Assembly: GCA_031763025.1 (NCBI GenBank)
Contig: JASSKH010000009.1
Location: forward strand, 3,782,001 to 3,846,000
Direction: 5' to 3'
DNA length: 64,000 nucleotides
DNA from: Macrocystis pyrifera
Lineage: Eukaryota > Sar > Phaeophyceae > Laminariales > Laminariaceae
The notes beneath the pieces were generated by a model that did not search any database, was not told the origin of the DNA, and was given only the letters and a program-made list of their open reading frames with translations. This document shows positions 53,750-63,934 of this stretch, in pieces; position 1 is the first letter of the stretch; every line of letters begins with the position of its first letter. The position numbers were made by a program, and so were the translations under genes.

Positions 53750-53960
53750 ATCAAGGTACGGGCGAAGACCCAACCCAACCCCTAACCCTAACCCTGACCC
53801 TGATCCCAAACCGCAGCCGAAACGGCCCAAAACTGGCCGTAAACGCGGCTGCGCCGCGTGTGCATCGAACCAGGAAATTTCTTTATTGCGGACGACGATT
53901 CCGAAGTGCAGACCGCGCTACTCAGTTTTCAAGTCAAAAACAGCCCCTAAATATCTTAGC
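53750..53960 (+). repeat. dispersed repeat with CCCTAA-like core, copy 1
   Basis: GGGATCAAGG, then GACCCAACCCAACC, CCTAACCCTAACCCTGACCC, then CGGCTGCGCCGCG. Shares this order with 54258-54410. The CCCTAA motif occurs only twice in a row, so this is not a telomere array. Confidence 0.6.
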
Positions 53961-54086
53961 TCACAGATTGTAAAACCTACTCTCAACCATCTTCATTCCC
54001 AGAAAATTCCTAGGAGGTTCGGGTTAGAGTCGGGGTTAGGTCAGGCAGTACGAGTACGGGGTGCTCTTGACAACTTATTATTAATA

Positions 54087-54196
54087 TTATTACGGGGGAC
54101 CATAGTAAATAGGACCTACGGTACACACAAAACCCTGTATATTTCCCTATTTTTACTAACAATATTTTGTCCTATTAACTATGGTTCCCCGCAATA
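54087..54196. mobile_element. family 1 element, copy 16
   Basis: Ends TATTACGGGGGACCATAG and ATGGTTCCCCGCAATAGG. Inserted between the two CCCTAA-containing repeats. Confidence 0.74.
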
Positions 54197-54257
54197 GGAT
54201 AAGTCGGGCTGCTGGGTGTTCACGATCCTCTCGGGTTATGAAGCGCTTTCGACGATG

Positions 54258-54410
54258 GGATCAAGGCATGGGCGTAGACCCAACCCAACTCCTTCCCCTA
54301 ACCCTAACCCTGACCCTCAACCCGGACCAGAAACGCTGCTGCGCCGCGTTCGAGTTTTTTTTTCAAGTATTCCGAGTTGCTGTTGAACACGATTGGCGAA
54401 CTGCAGACCT
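54258..54410 (+). repeat. dispersed repeat with CCCTAA-like core, copy 2
   Basis: Same block order as copy 1: GGGATCAAGG, GACCCAACCCAACT, CCTAACCCTAACCCTGACCC, CGCTGCTGCGCCGCG. Diverged by small indels. Confidence 0.6.
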
Positions 54411-54519
54411 CTATTTTCCTCCAGACACCTACTCCTACCGTACACAACAATTATTACAGCAGTAATAGTATCTATTAGTACTACGAATATTAATACCAGG
54501 TACTTACAAAGCAGTACGT

Positions 54520-54625
54520 CAAACAAATATCAATATTAATATTGATAGTACGGCTACTCAAACAAATATTAGTACAGCTACTCAAACAAATATTATTGTT
54601 GATAGTACAGCTACTCATTATATTA
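54520..54625. repeat. short tandem repeat with GATAGTACAGCTACTCA
   Basis: Three imperfect units of 33-40 bp (ATTGATAGTACGGCTACTCA and variants). Confidence 0.65.
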
Positions 54626-55760
54626 TAGTGTTAGTGAGTTACCCAGGAGTATAAAATTCCCGGAAAATCATAATCCACCTGCCACCGCGGGAAGATCTGT
54701 ACCAATATATCCCAAACAGGTTGTATTAAGTCGTGGGGTTAGGGCCACACAGAGTAGTGTGCTTTGGGCAGGGGTTATGTGTTATATCATCCTTGGCACA
54801 GAGCGTACCGCTGCAGCTATGTACTACTGCTGCTGTACAACAGCAGTATATAGTGCTGTGGGCTGCGGTGAGCGTAATCGGCGACATCGCGGTGGTTGAA
54901 CATGTGTGTGCGTTCTTCACACTGAACCGTTCTTTTGCTTTCTACCCGTCGACATCTACAGTCTAGGACGACCAGCGTCCGTGCCGATTCTTCAGTCCTA
55001 TTAATAATAGAGATACAAGTTCTGTGGTCACAAAAATCACTACCAGGTACGCCACGGAGATACTACGTGGCCACGTATGCAGTAAGCACAGCTGTAGCAG
55101 TGGACAATGCAATGCCATGTCCTTATACTGGATACGACAGGCACGACATACAACATTCTATGCAATAGAGAAACGAAAGAAAACAAAGAAAAAACAAAAA
55201 CAAAGAAGACCAAACGAAAGAGAAAAAGAAAAAAGAAAAAAACAGAAGAAAAACAAACTGTCGTGCCCCCCCGCAGGGGATGTGGCGGACACTTAGAAAG
55301 AACGAGCTGGAAAAAAAAAAAAAAAAAGAAGAAAATACCACTACTTGTAAACAGAGCAAGACCGAGAACCAAGGGAAAATATCAGGCAAACCAAAGCACA
55401 AAACACCCTTCAGGTAGCGGCAGCAGTTTGTGGTACGAGTATACAGCATAGCCAGGCTCTCCCTGCTAGTCCGCCCGGTACGTTGCTTCCCTGTCTGCCG
55501 TCTCCGTCCCGCGTTCGTCAGTATGCCCCGCCCCTCGGCGTCAGACAATACGATACAAGCAAAGCAGGCTCGTCATGCACCCGCGCCGCACGACTCCCTC
55601 AATAAGACGTATCAATACGTAGAAGAAAGGAAGAGAAAGAAACAAAATGAAAATCACAGAGGATCAGCGCAAGAAAGAAGAACAGCAACAAATGATTGTG
55701 CGACACATCATGTTGTTGGTTGTCGTGACATGCCGACGTCGTGACGTCTGTGCAAGTTTT
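54626..55760. other. gene-free stretch
   Basis: A/G-rich low complexity at 55165-55335, with A runs. Overlapping frames on both strands without domain signal. Confidence 0.4.
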
Positions 55761-55764
55761 GGTT

Positions 55765-55850
55765 AGTACTGCCGTCCCGTTTTGGGGACAAACCGCTTGG
55801 AACTAGAGAGGTTTTGTCCTGAAATCGGGACAGGTACTGAAGGGGTTAAG
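55765..55850. mobile_element. family 4 hairpin element, copy 4
   Basis: GCCGTCCCGTTTTGGGGACA at the left, TTGTCCTGAAATCGGGACAG at the right. The central bases differ from the other copies. Confidence 0.6.
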
Positions 55851-56424
55851 ACCGCACGTTATCGTACCACCTTTTTGTGGCTCTCTCATGTTGATCTCAG
55901 AAACATGGTGCGAAAGAAAGTGGCACCTCGTACGTATGGACACCGATGTTGGTCCACCAGGTTCCCAAGATGTGAAAATCCAAAAAAAAAGGGCCTCTTC
56001 TGTCTTGCCACTACCTGACCCTTGAGATAGTGGCGAGTACAATACGTCACTACCTTTTTGCCGCGTTTGTTTGTTCCGTAAATATACCACGATATCACGA
56101 TAGTAGACCAGTGTGGTGCTATATACGAGTACGTTAAATAAATTTATAACTATGACGTATACCTGGTCCTACTGTACAGACGAGAAGGATACGTATAATA
56201 TTCGAAATATGTACGGGTACTGGAGTGTTTTACCGTGCGCACTGCTGCTGTTGCACAGCCTGTACACTTTTGTTAGCGAAATAATATCAGGAAGATGATG
56301 GAGCCACAAAGTGGTACGATAACGTGCGTTCTAATAAAAGGGCGTTTCCTATGCGGTTCGATTTCGAGCTTCAGATTTGTATTTTTCGATCCCAAACATG
56401 AAAGCACCTGCTTAGGCCACTTTT

Positions 56425-56935
56425 TATGCGGTCGGATTTGGAGTCAGTTGAAAAAGTCCCTTGCAGCACGTTCGCATGAGCTTTTGCCCCGGAATTTTTG
56501 GAAGTTTGTCTTTCTCGCCTCAGAATGTGTCCGACCTCTCTCCAAGATCTATCTAGGGGTGTTCCCACTTCTCCAGGCACTCAGATACAGGATATTGCCG
56601 ATTCGCACTTTTTCGATTCAACTCAGTCAAATACGATCCAAACACCCAATCGGATCGAAAAAAAACTATTTTCCGATCCGATCCACGATCGCAATCATAT
56701 TCACCTCAGTTGGATCGGAAAAGTGCGGCCGGTGATTTCTTGCAACCGGGCCCCTCGAGAAGCGGGAAACACCCCTTGATGGATCTTGGAGAGACCTCTG
56801 ACACATTCTGAGGCGAGAAAGACCAATTTTCAACATTTCCGGGGCAAAAGCTCATGCGAACGTGCTGAAAGGGACTTTTTCAACTCACTCCAAATCTGAC
56901 TGCATAAGAAGTGGCCAATTTTATGCAGTCGGGAA
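56425..56935. repeat. palindromic element, arms about 155 bp
   Basis: Left arm (about 56425-56580) and right arm (about 56755-56935) are reverse complements. Examples are GCACGTTCGCATGAGCTTTT against AAAAGCTCATGCGAACGTGC, and CTCGCCTCAGAATGTGTC against GACACATTCTGAGGCGAG. The central loop is rich in CGATCC. No coding frame. It lies inside the larger inverted structure that starts near 56330. Confidence 0.75.
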
Positions 56936-58804
56936 CGTGCATTGAAAAAAACGGTTTCCGATCGGTTATTTTTCCAACTGGATTGTGAATCGTTAACCTT
57001 CTTATCGTCCGTCGGATGGAATATACAGTTTTTGTGCTATTTCTGTAGGCGTTTGATGCAAGGGAGTGACTAGCTTGACTAGCTCCAAGAAAAAAAGAAA
57101 GGGTAGGGTAGGGGAAAGTCGGTTCGAAACTGCGTCGCCGCAATGCTCGTGGGGTCAGAGAGGTATTCATCTTCCAGCAGCTGCGCCCAACCACACATAC
57201 ATGCTGATGTCTCGCTTCTTCCTCGAGCAGCGTGTGAGCTTCACACGCGGGGCGCCTCCATCTCGTCCTCGACGCGGCGCTGGATTTTTTCGAGAGCCGC
57301 CAAAGCTACATACAGCCAGCGCAGCAGTTGGCAAAATATCATCGATACCACGCACTGCGGCAATCGGGTGGTGAGACGTGCTGCTGACGGGCATAGATAA
57401 GGATGTATCACGCTGACTCGCGGCGAGCAGCAGCAGCAGTGACAGCAGCCAAGCCAGCGTCGCCGATGTTGTGGTGCGGGGGGCCGTGTCGTATGTCGCG
57501 TTGTTGTGTGGGTTTATGACTGTCTGCGGCTATTATATGCGGCGGGATTTCAAACTTTTACGAAGCATGAATCTGACTGGCGTGTTCGATCGAAGATATC
57601 AGTTTTCTCGACAGTCTCTGGTCCGGTTGAGAAAATTAAGCGAAAAATCTTGGATTGAAAGGGCGCTTTTTCAACTGCATAAGAAAGCCAACTTTTGTCT
57701 CCGATCGGAAACCGGCTTTTTCAATCCATTTCTTCGACTGCGTAAGAACTGGCCTTATGAGTCCGAATATGCAAAATCTGACCGGATTTTTTTCGATTCG
57801 AGAATCCGATGGCCCAAGTCGTCAGACTTTCGGCCCAAAATCCGACGACTTGGGCCATCTAATTTTCAAATCGAAAACTGGCATGGTCTCTAAATTCAAT
57901 GTGTTGTCCACGACAGCAAGCAGCAGCAGCAGAACGATCGATGAGCTGGATGGTGACACGACTGGATAGCGACGTTGCGTCGCGCCCGACGCGCAGTCGG
58001 CCGGCCGCGAGTCTCTCCGTGGCCAGACTACAGTCGGCGGGCCTAGAGACCAAGAGAAGCGCACTCGGCGCGCACCTCTCCGGTATACGTACTCGTAGGC
58101 TAGCAGCAGCAGTCAGTCGCGTTGTGTCACAATACAAAACACCAAGACAGGTTGACTCTAGCGCACTCGGCAAGTCTCTTCGCCGCCAGACCAGAGGCAG
58201 TCGACGTGGGCTCGGACGCTTGGGTCCTACGCGCAGTGCAGCGCCTCAGCGCGTTTCTTCGCGGCGCCAGACCACAACAACAGCAGTTGGTCTCCGCGTT
58301 TGCTCGAATCTCTGCACGCACACTAAATCTGATTTTTCGCATAGGAAAACTGTTTCGATTTGCCAGGTTCACATCTGAAAATGCGATTGGATCAAAATCT
58401 GAAGCTCAAAAATCGAACCACTTCGCTATGCGGTTCGATTTTTGAGCTTCGGCTTTTGACCCAATCGCATTTTCGGCTGGGTAGTTCGCAAATCGAAACA
58501 GTCTTCCTATGCGGAAAAATCGGATTTATTGTGCGTGCAGAGTTTCGAGCGAGCGCCGAGACCAAGTGTTGTTGTGGTCTGGCGCCGCGAAGAGACGCGC
58601 CGAGTGCGCTGCACTGCGTATAAGACCTAAGCGTCCGAGCCCACGCTGACTGCCTCTAGTCTGGCGGCGAAGAAATATTTCGAGTGCGCTACGTAGAGTC
58701 AACGTGTCCTTTTGTAGTTCACAATGTGTCTGACTGCTGCTGCTGCTGCTGCTGCTGCACGTTTACGAGTACGTATCCACGGAAAGGTGCGCACCGAATG
58801 CGCT

Positions 58805-59287
58805 GAGCTGGGTTCACCACTGTGTAGATGAGATAATTTTCTAAGAATATTTCTATGCTCTGTACGTGCTTTTACGTACACGCACTGTGACTATAAATAG
58901 CCTAGAAATAACGTGGAGGTGGCGGAGGCATGGAGAGTGATACAGCTCCACGGTCTATGGTGCCCAGCCCCATGACTTTGATGCTGGGTTCAATTCCCGG
59001 CTTGCGATTTTTTTTTTTTTTTTGCACCCGACGATTTTTTACCGTTGGACGATTTCTGACCGTTTACGATTCGCGCTTCGCGCTCACGGCCTCCCTCGGT
59101 TTCTGCGGAGGGTTAATTTTATTTCTGCACCTTGTGGGTGGGAGCACGGTGCGAATTGGGATCACATTCGGGTGGGATCAGGTCCGGGTGGAATCAGGAG
59201 AGCCAGGCAGAGCCCTGTTTTGTTTTCCCGCTTTTTATGGAGAATATTCCCAGAAACTTACATATCTACAGCAAGGAGAACTCCTCT
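58805..59287. mobile_element. 483-bp insertion with 9-bp target duplication
   Basis: Interrupts the right arm of the palindrome. GAATGCGCT flanks it directly on both sides (58796-58804 and 59288-59296), whereas the intact left arm has the site once. Inside, the first and last 50 bp are imperfect inverted repeats (both include GTAGAT followed by a GAATATT block). 9-bp duplications with longer inverted ends point to a Mutator-like non-autonomous element. It contains the tRNA-like segment at 58917-59025. Confidence 0.72.
58917..59025 (+). other. tRNA-like segment with T run
   Basis: An A-box-like GGTGGCGGAGGCATGG is followed about 60 bp later by a T-arm-like CTGGGTTCAATTCCCGG and then about 16 T, as in an RNA polymerase III terminator. 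No acceptor stem can be paired, so I do not call a tRNA. It may be a captured tRNA fragment. Confidence 0.35.
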
Positions 59288-59689
59288 GAATGCGCTTCTC
59301 TTGGTATCTAGGCCCGAGCCCGCGCCATCCGACTGTAGTCTGGCCACGGAGAAACGCGCCGCTCGCCAACCGTCCGTCGGGCGGGAAACAACGTCGCTTC
59401 ACAGCTGTGTCAACATCCAACTCCTCGATCATGCTGCCGCTGCTTGCTGTCGTGGATAACATCTTGAATTTAGAGACGACGCCATTTCTCGATTTGGAAA
59501 ATTGATGGCCATAGTCGTCGGATTTTGGGCCAAAAGTCTGACGACTTGGGCCACCGAATTCTCAAATCGAAAAAAATCCGGTCGGATTTTGCATCTTCGA
59601 ACTGCAAAAGCAGATGCTTCCATTTTCGGGATCGAAAAATACAAATCTGAAGCTCGAAATTGATTAATAGGAAACAGCCTAAGTTTTAA

Positions 59690-60480
59690 TGGCCACAGTA
59701 AATGAGGCCTCTTATGTATATATAAACCAGACATAACTTTCTATCAGGTAGACACGAGCCTGTCAGAGGAGTTTCCGCAGGTTCGACGTTTTTTATCGAC
59801 CCTGCTCGCACTAAGCATCCGGAACCCACGCCGACCTGATCCCACCCTGACCTGATCCCACCCAGACCTGAATCCCTGAAACTGAACTTGGGTTTATTTA
59901 ATCAGCCGCCGGCCGGGCCCACGAAGCACCCTGATCCCGCATGACTTTATCCACCAAATCCGGGGTTTCTACCAGAATGGCCTTTCAAAGACGGGAACCA
60001 GGTGTATTAGTGGCTGACCTAAGGTTGTCTCCCACACGCTCGTGTGTACTAATTGTTGAGCCCCCTGCCACGATCGGCAGGAAGCTCCCACCCAGGGTCA
60101 TTACTTCCTCGCTGACTTGGTCGGTGGCTGGTGGTCGACGCGGCGTGGCGTATTGAGATAGTGAAAAGTCCGGAAACAAATACATGTACAAGAAAAACTC
60201 GACGTTCCGATATACCGTACATACGCGCCCGGGTATGGTATATAGTACCAGGTATATAAGACGTGAAGGCGGGATGTGATGGTCAGCTGTTTTTCGCTGT
60301 GCCTTCTTTGCATTCCGCCGTATGTATAAACAACACGCAAGATAATAAACCCCTTCGAACGAATTTCAAAGATATTTTTTTTTTCGACAGCCGAGACAGT
60401 CCAAACGCCTGGCGACGCGTTTGTGGAAACCCAAAGCCGCCGTTTTTGTTGGGTGCGCGCCCCCTTGGTTTCAAAGAAAG
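59690..60480. other. gene-free stretch
   Basis: Contains a small repeat of GACCTGATCCCACCC (59835-59870) and T-rich sequence near 60370. No supportable gene. Confidence 0.4.
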
Positions 60481-60486
60481 TTGCAC

Positions 60487-60800
60487 AACCCCGGACAGAT
60501 GATCGATTCCCACTACGTAATCCAGACCTTTCAAGGCAGATAGATCTGTTCCCGATCTTGTATGATCTGTACGATCTGTATGATCTGTATGAATCAGTAT
60601 GATCTGTATGATCTAGCTCGTATTGCCGGGTGGGACCCGTATAACCCGCATGAAAGTAGGACATGTTTCCTGGGTTGGATGGATCTGTACTATGCAGCAG
60701 ATTCTGCACAAACCCCCTCACAGCGCAGGTGAGGAACTAGATGATCTGCAGCAGACAGATCAGATATATCTTGATATATCATGATCTGACCGAGGTGCGG
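60487..60800 (+). mobile_element. family 3 AGATC-rich element
   Basis: Left CCCCGGACAGATGATCGATT, right ATCATGATCTGACCGAGGTG. Internally, a GATCTGTATGATCTGTATGA microsatellite has expanded. Confidence 0.65.
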
Positions 60801-61006
60801 AAACTAGGCTTTGATGTTTCGTCCCTGGTTGGCGTGTTTTCTTGCGCGTTGTATGGCATGCTTGACACGTACCGGTAGTGGGGTTAGGTACAGTAGGCTG
60901 TGTTACACCAGGAGTATATAGCTCTCTCCCCTCCGCGCCCTTGTGTCATTCACGCTGTCATCCATCCATGTCGAGCACTTGGTGCCCGTACCCGATAGAC
61001 ACCCAT

Positions 61007-61187
61007 CTTTTCACGGGTCACGACCCGACTCGCGGGTCTGATTCAGAGGGTCTTGAAACTCTCACAGGTCGGGTCGGGTCGGGTCGGGTCGAGTCGAGCC
61101 AGGAGCTTTCCTAGATCTCACGGGGGTTGGACTAGGTCACCCTCACCTGACCCGCGAGGTTTTTTACCTGACCCGTGAACAGCCTTG
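61007..61187. mobile_element. family 7 GGGTC-rich element, second copy
   Basis: Left TTCACGGGTCACGACCCGAC, right GACCCGTGAACAGCC, with a GGTCGGGTCG array inside. The left tip is slightly truncated relative to the nested copy at 25901. Confidence 0.65.
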
Positions 61188-62100
61188 GAGATCTCTTAGC
61201 GTTTTTGGTTCCATCGATTCGACCTCGATATTCCTGTCGTGACATGTCCACCACATCGGTACAGCTCACCATTTACATCATCTGCAGTCGTACAGCAGTA
61301 GATCCTATTTTGTTGTCGCCGTTGTCCGATGTTTTGTGCAAGAAAGGCCCGTGTCGTACTCATACTGATCCCAACCGCCAAACGTGTCTTCGAGGGGAAA
61401 CAAATCATCCACGGCGCTATGTACTTACATCCCGCAAACTAGGACTCGCGGGAGCCCGGGGTCAGCATCGCTGTAGCACCCCGCTAGGTGGATGGACCTA
61501 GCTCAACAACAAAGAGAGAGGTGTCATTATTTGTATCTTAGTCGGCGACGTAGGCGGCTATGTTTCCAGTGGTGTTTGTGGGTCGCGGTTCAGGTACGAT
61601 CCTGCATGTCTAGCATCCCGCGTCAGTAGCGAACCCCCGTGGATATTCCAGGATAGTCCCCAGACACCACAAGCCGTGTCATACAGATCCACGCCTCACC
61701 CGGCAAAGATGATCTATAATACATCGTTGAGATAATACGGATCAGAGACGCATCTGCCACCGAGATCTAGATCATGATCTAGATCACGAAGTGGGGATCT
61801 GATCTATGTGGTATATGTCCAATGCGTAAAAACAGCATCGACGAACAAGTTTTTTGGGGGGTTGGTATAATGGTTAAGGCCTCCTGCCACGACGGCCGGT
61901 CCTACCTCGTATATTGCATCGTGTGCGTGTGGCCTTTTGGTCGGTCGCTGCTGCCGCTGCTGCCGTGGGCTCGACCTCCCTTCATCACTCCCTCCCTCAC
62001 ACATCCCCACACTGTACACTTTCTCCACTTGTTACTTCTCGACCCCCCGCGACCGGCCCTCCGGTATTGTTGCGAACGCGGAAGGAATACTATCGGTCCC
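61188..62100. other. gene-free stretch
   Basis: A GATC-rich family 3 fragment lies at about 61690-61805. A tRNA-like start (GGTATAATGGTTAAGGC) at 61864 lacks a T arm. Frames at 61804-62146 show no domain. Confidence 0.4.
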
Positions 62101-62104
62101 AATG

Positions 62105-62212
62105 TTGCGGGGGACCATAGTAAATAGGACTAAATATTGTCAGTAAAAATAGGTAAATAAATATGTTTTTAGGTGTACCATAGGTCCTATTAACTATGGA
62201 CCCCCGTAATAG
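62105..62212. mobile_element. family 1 element, copy 17
   Basis: Left TTGCGGGGGACCATAG, right ATGGACCCCCGTAATAGG. A family 4 hairpin starts 6 bp later. Confidence 0.74.
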
Positions 62213-62217
62213 GGCGT

Positions 62218-62298
62218 ACTGCAGTCCCGTTCTGGGAACAAAGCACTCTAATTCTAAGCAGTTTGTCCCTTAAGCGGAACGGCAGCCGTGAAAGGGTC
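62218..62298. mobile_element. family 4 hairpin element, copy 5
   Basis: CTGCAGTCCCGTTCTGGGAAC at the left end pairs imperfectly with TTGTCCCTTAAGCGGAACGG. Adjacent to family 1 copy 17. Confidence 0.6.
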
Positions 62299-62526
62299 GA
62301 GCTATGTAGGGCTGTGAGTTGACTGACTGCGTATATATATGAGTCGCAGACTTGTTCTTAGTTGGCTGTAGGACTGTGGTGAGTTATTGCCGTCGTTGGC
62401 GTGCGCGGTAATTTTTGCGGATGTTCTGCGTGTTTGTGTAAGACCTAGCTGGTGCGTTTTGTGGCTCGGATTGTGTGCTCGTACGCGGTTAGTAGTAAAG
62501 ACTTGCTGCGTCAGGCGTTTGTAAGA

Positions 62527-63245
62527 TGACTTTGGTTCGCCACCCAACTACAGCTATAAGTTGGTTTGCTCAGCCACCCGACTGCTTGAGTGCCATGAGT
62601 TGATTTTCTTCGCCACCCAACTGTTACTATATGAGTTGTTTTGCTTCGCCACCCGACTAGTACCGTAAGTTGTTTTGCTTCGCCACCCAACTATTAGTTT
62701 GAGTTGGTTTGCTTTGCCGCCCGAGTAATACCACAAGTTGGTTTGCTTCGCCACCCAACTAATACTATAAGTTGGTTTGCTTCGCCACCCAACTAGTACC
62801 ATAAGTTGGTTTGCTTCGCCACCCCCAATTTATACTATTAGTCGGCTTTCTTCGCCACCCAACTTTTACTATCACTTGGTTTGTTTCGCCACCAACGAAT
62901 ACCATTAGGTGGTCGCTTCGCCACCCCCAACTATTTTCCTAAGTTGGTTTGCTATGCCACCCAACTGATACTATAAGTTGGTTTCTTTGCCACCCCCAAC
63001 TAATACTATCGGTTGGCTTGCTTCGCCATCCAACTGTTACTATAAGTTGGTTTGCTTCGCCACCCAACTATTACCACAAGTTGGTTTGCTACGCCACCCC
63101 CAATTAACACTAGAAGTTGGCTTGCCTCCTCGCCACCCAACTAGTACCATATGTTGGTTTGCTTTGCCACCCAACTAATACCATGAGTTGGTTTGCTTCG
63201 CCACCCCCAACTAATACCATAAGTTGGCTTGCTTCGCCACCCGAG
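62527..63245. repeat. 34-bp minisatellite with hairpin units
   Basis: About 20 units of consensus AAGTTGGTTTGCTTCGCCAC followed by CCAACTAATACTAT. Within each unit AGTTGG and CCAACT can pair across a TTTGCTTCGCCAC loop. Spacers differ in length, and several units carry changes such as ACCCGAC. A truncated frame runs through it on both strands, but changes between units do not preserve it, so it is not coding. Confidence 0.85.
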
Positions 63246-63404
63246 AACTTAACTACTAATAACCATCAAGTCCAGGCAACTCCTCGCAACCCTACCGACT
63301 ACCAGTCCGCCGATTGAAAAGAGCGCGTCGGACCGCAGTTGGCAAGTCGTTCGCCTAGCTTTACGCTCGCTTGTTTCCTTGCGCTCGCTTATCCTGCAGA
63401 CCTC

Positions 63405-63672
63405 CCACACCTCGACAGGTCATGATCTATCTACAGAACAGAGAGATCGTCTACTGTGGTTCATCTGCCGTTGTGAGAGGTTGTGCAGGATCTATCTGCG
63501 TAGTACAGATCCAACCCAGGAAACATGCGCCAGACAACATGAAAGATTTTACGGGTCCCACCCGGCAACACGAGCTGTGTACATAGATAATACAAAACCC
63601 ATATACCTGCCTTGAAAGATCTAGACCATGATCTGTAGATGATCTGTAGGTGATCTGTCCGAGGTGTGGCCG
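63405..63672 (+). mobile_element. family 3 AGATC-rich element, good copy
   Basis: Family description: 230-310 bp, ends CACACCTCGGACAGATCATC and complement, interior conserved around CCTGGGTTGGATCTGTAC and CCCGGCAACATGAGCT, no coding capacity. Here the left end reads CACACCTCGACAGGTCATG and the right end GATCTGTCCGAGGTGTGG. The central part is in reverse order relative to 60487. Confidence 0.65.
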
Positions 63673-63716
63673 GGTGTTCTCTCGTGGTGGCACCGATTTT
63701 GTATGTATCCGCGATC

Positions 63717-63803
63717 ATGGTGGACTCTCCCGCCCCCACGAAACTCTCCAGTTTCCTCGACAAGGGCGTTCCCGCTATCGGTTGGCTTACCGACATAACT
63801 GAC
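63717..63803 (+). CDS. possible first exon of a gene leaving the window
   Basis: 29 codons from an ATG in good context (ATCATGG) to GAC|GTACCT. The peptide MVDSPAPTKLSSFLDKGVPA followed by IGWLTDIT looks protein-like. Without the splice the frame stops at 63833. The donor is not canonical beyond GT, and the product is unknown. Confidence 0.3.
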
Positions 63804-63891
63804 GTACCTGGTACCCTACAACACGCTATATAGCGATAACACCCCCCTCCCTTGGGACGAATTTCAGGGTCGAGTTTTTTCTCCCAAACGT

Positions 63892-63892
<1 letters not shown>

Positions 63893-63929
<37 letters not shown>
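63893..63929. repeat. 37-G homopolymer
   Basis: Uninterrupted G run followed by CACAGACAACGG and a T run at 63950-63966. No family 2 body adjoins. Confidence 0.85.

Positions 63930-63934
<5 letters not shown>

Larger units (their letters stand above)
57600..59680. repeat. large imperfect palindrome centred near 58430
   Basis: Sequence from 57600 to 58425 returns in reverse complement from 58440 to 59680, interrupted on the right by an insertion. The tight core at 58379-58472 pairs TGAAGCTCAAAAATCGAACC with GGTTCGATTTTTGAGCTTCG. Outer parts pair the 57900-58070 block with 59297-59460 (AGACTACAGTCGG against CCGACTGTAGTCT). A small internal palindrome (GATGGCCCAAGTCGTCAGAC) occurs near each end. 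Termini resemble 56330-56400. This is foldback-type organisation. Frames on either strand are explained by the symmetry. Confidence 0.78.

Noticed and set aside
53783-54345. Internal telomere
   Set aside because: Only two CCCTAA units per copy in a dispersed repeat.
57066-57400. Short frames on both strands with ALEKIQRRVEDEMEAP-like peptide
   Set aside because: Protein-like for about 20 residues only and bounded by palindromic repeats; no splice partners identified.
61858-61935. tRNA-like GGTATAATGGTTAAGGCC
   Set aside because: A D-arm-like start only; no T arm or acceptor pairing follows.
62527-63245. CRISPR-like array
   Set aside because: Units are contiguous and diverged with no unique spacers, and the host is a eukaryote; this is a minisatellite.
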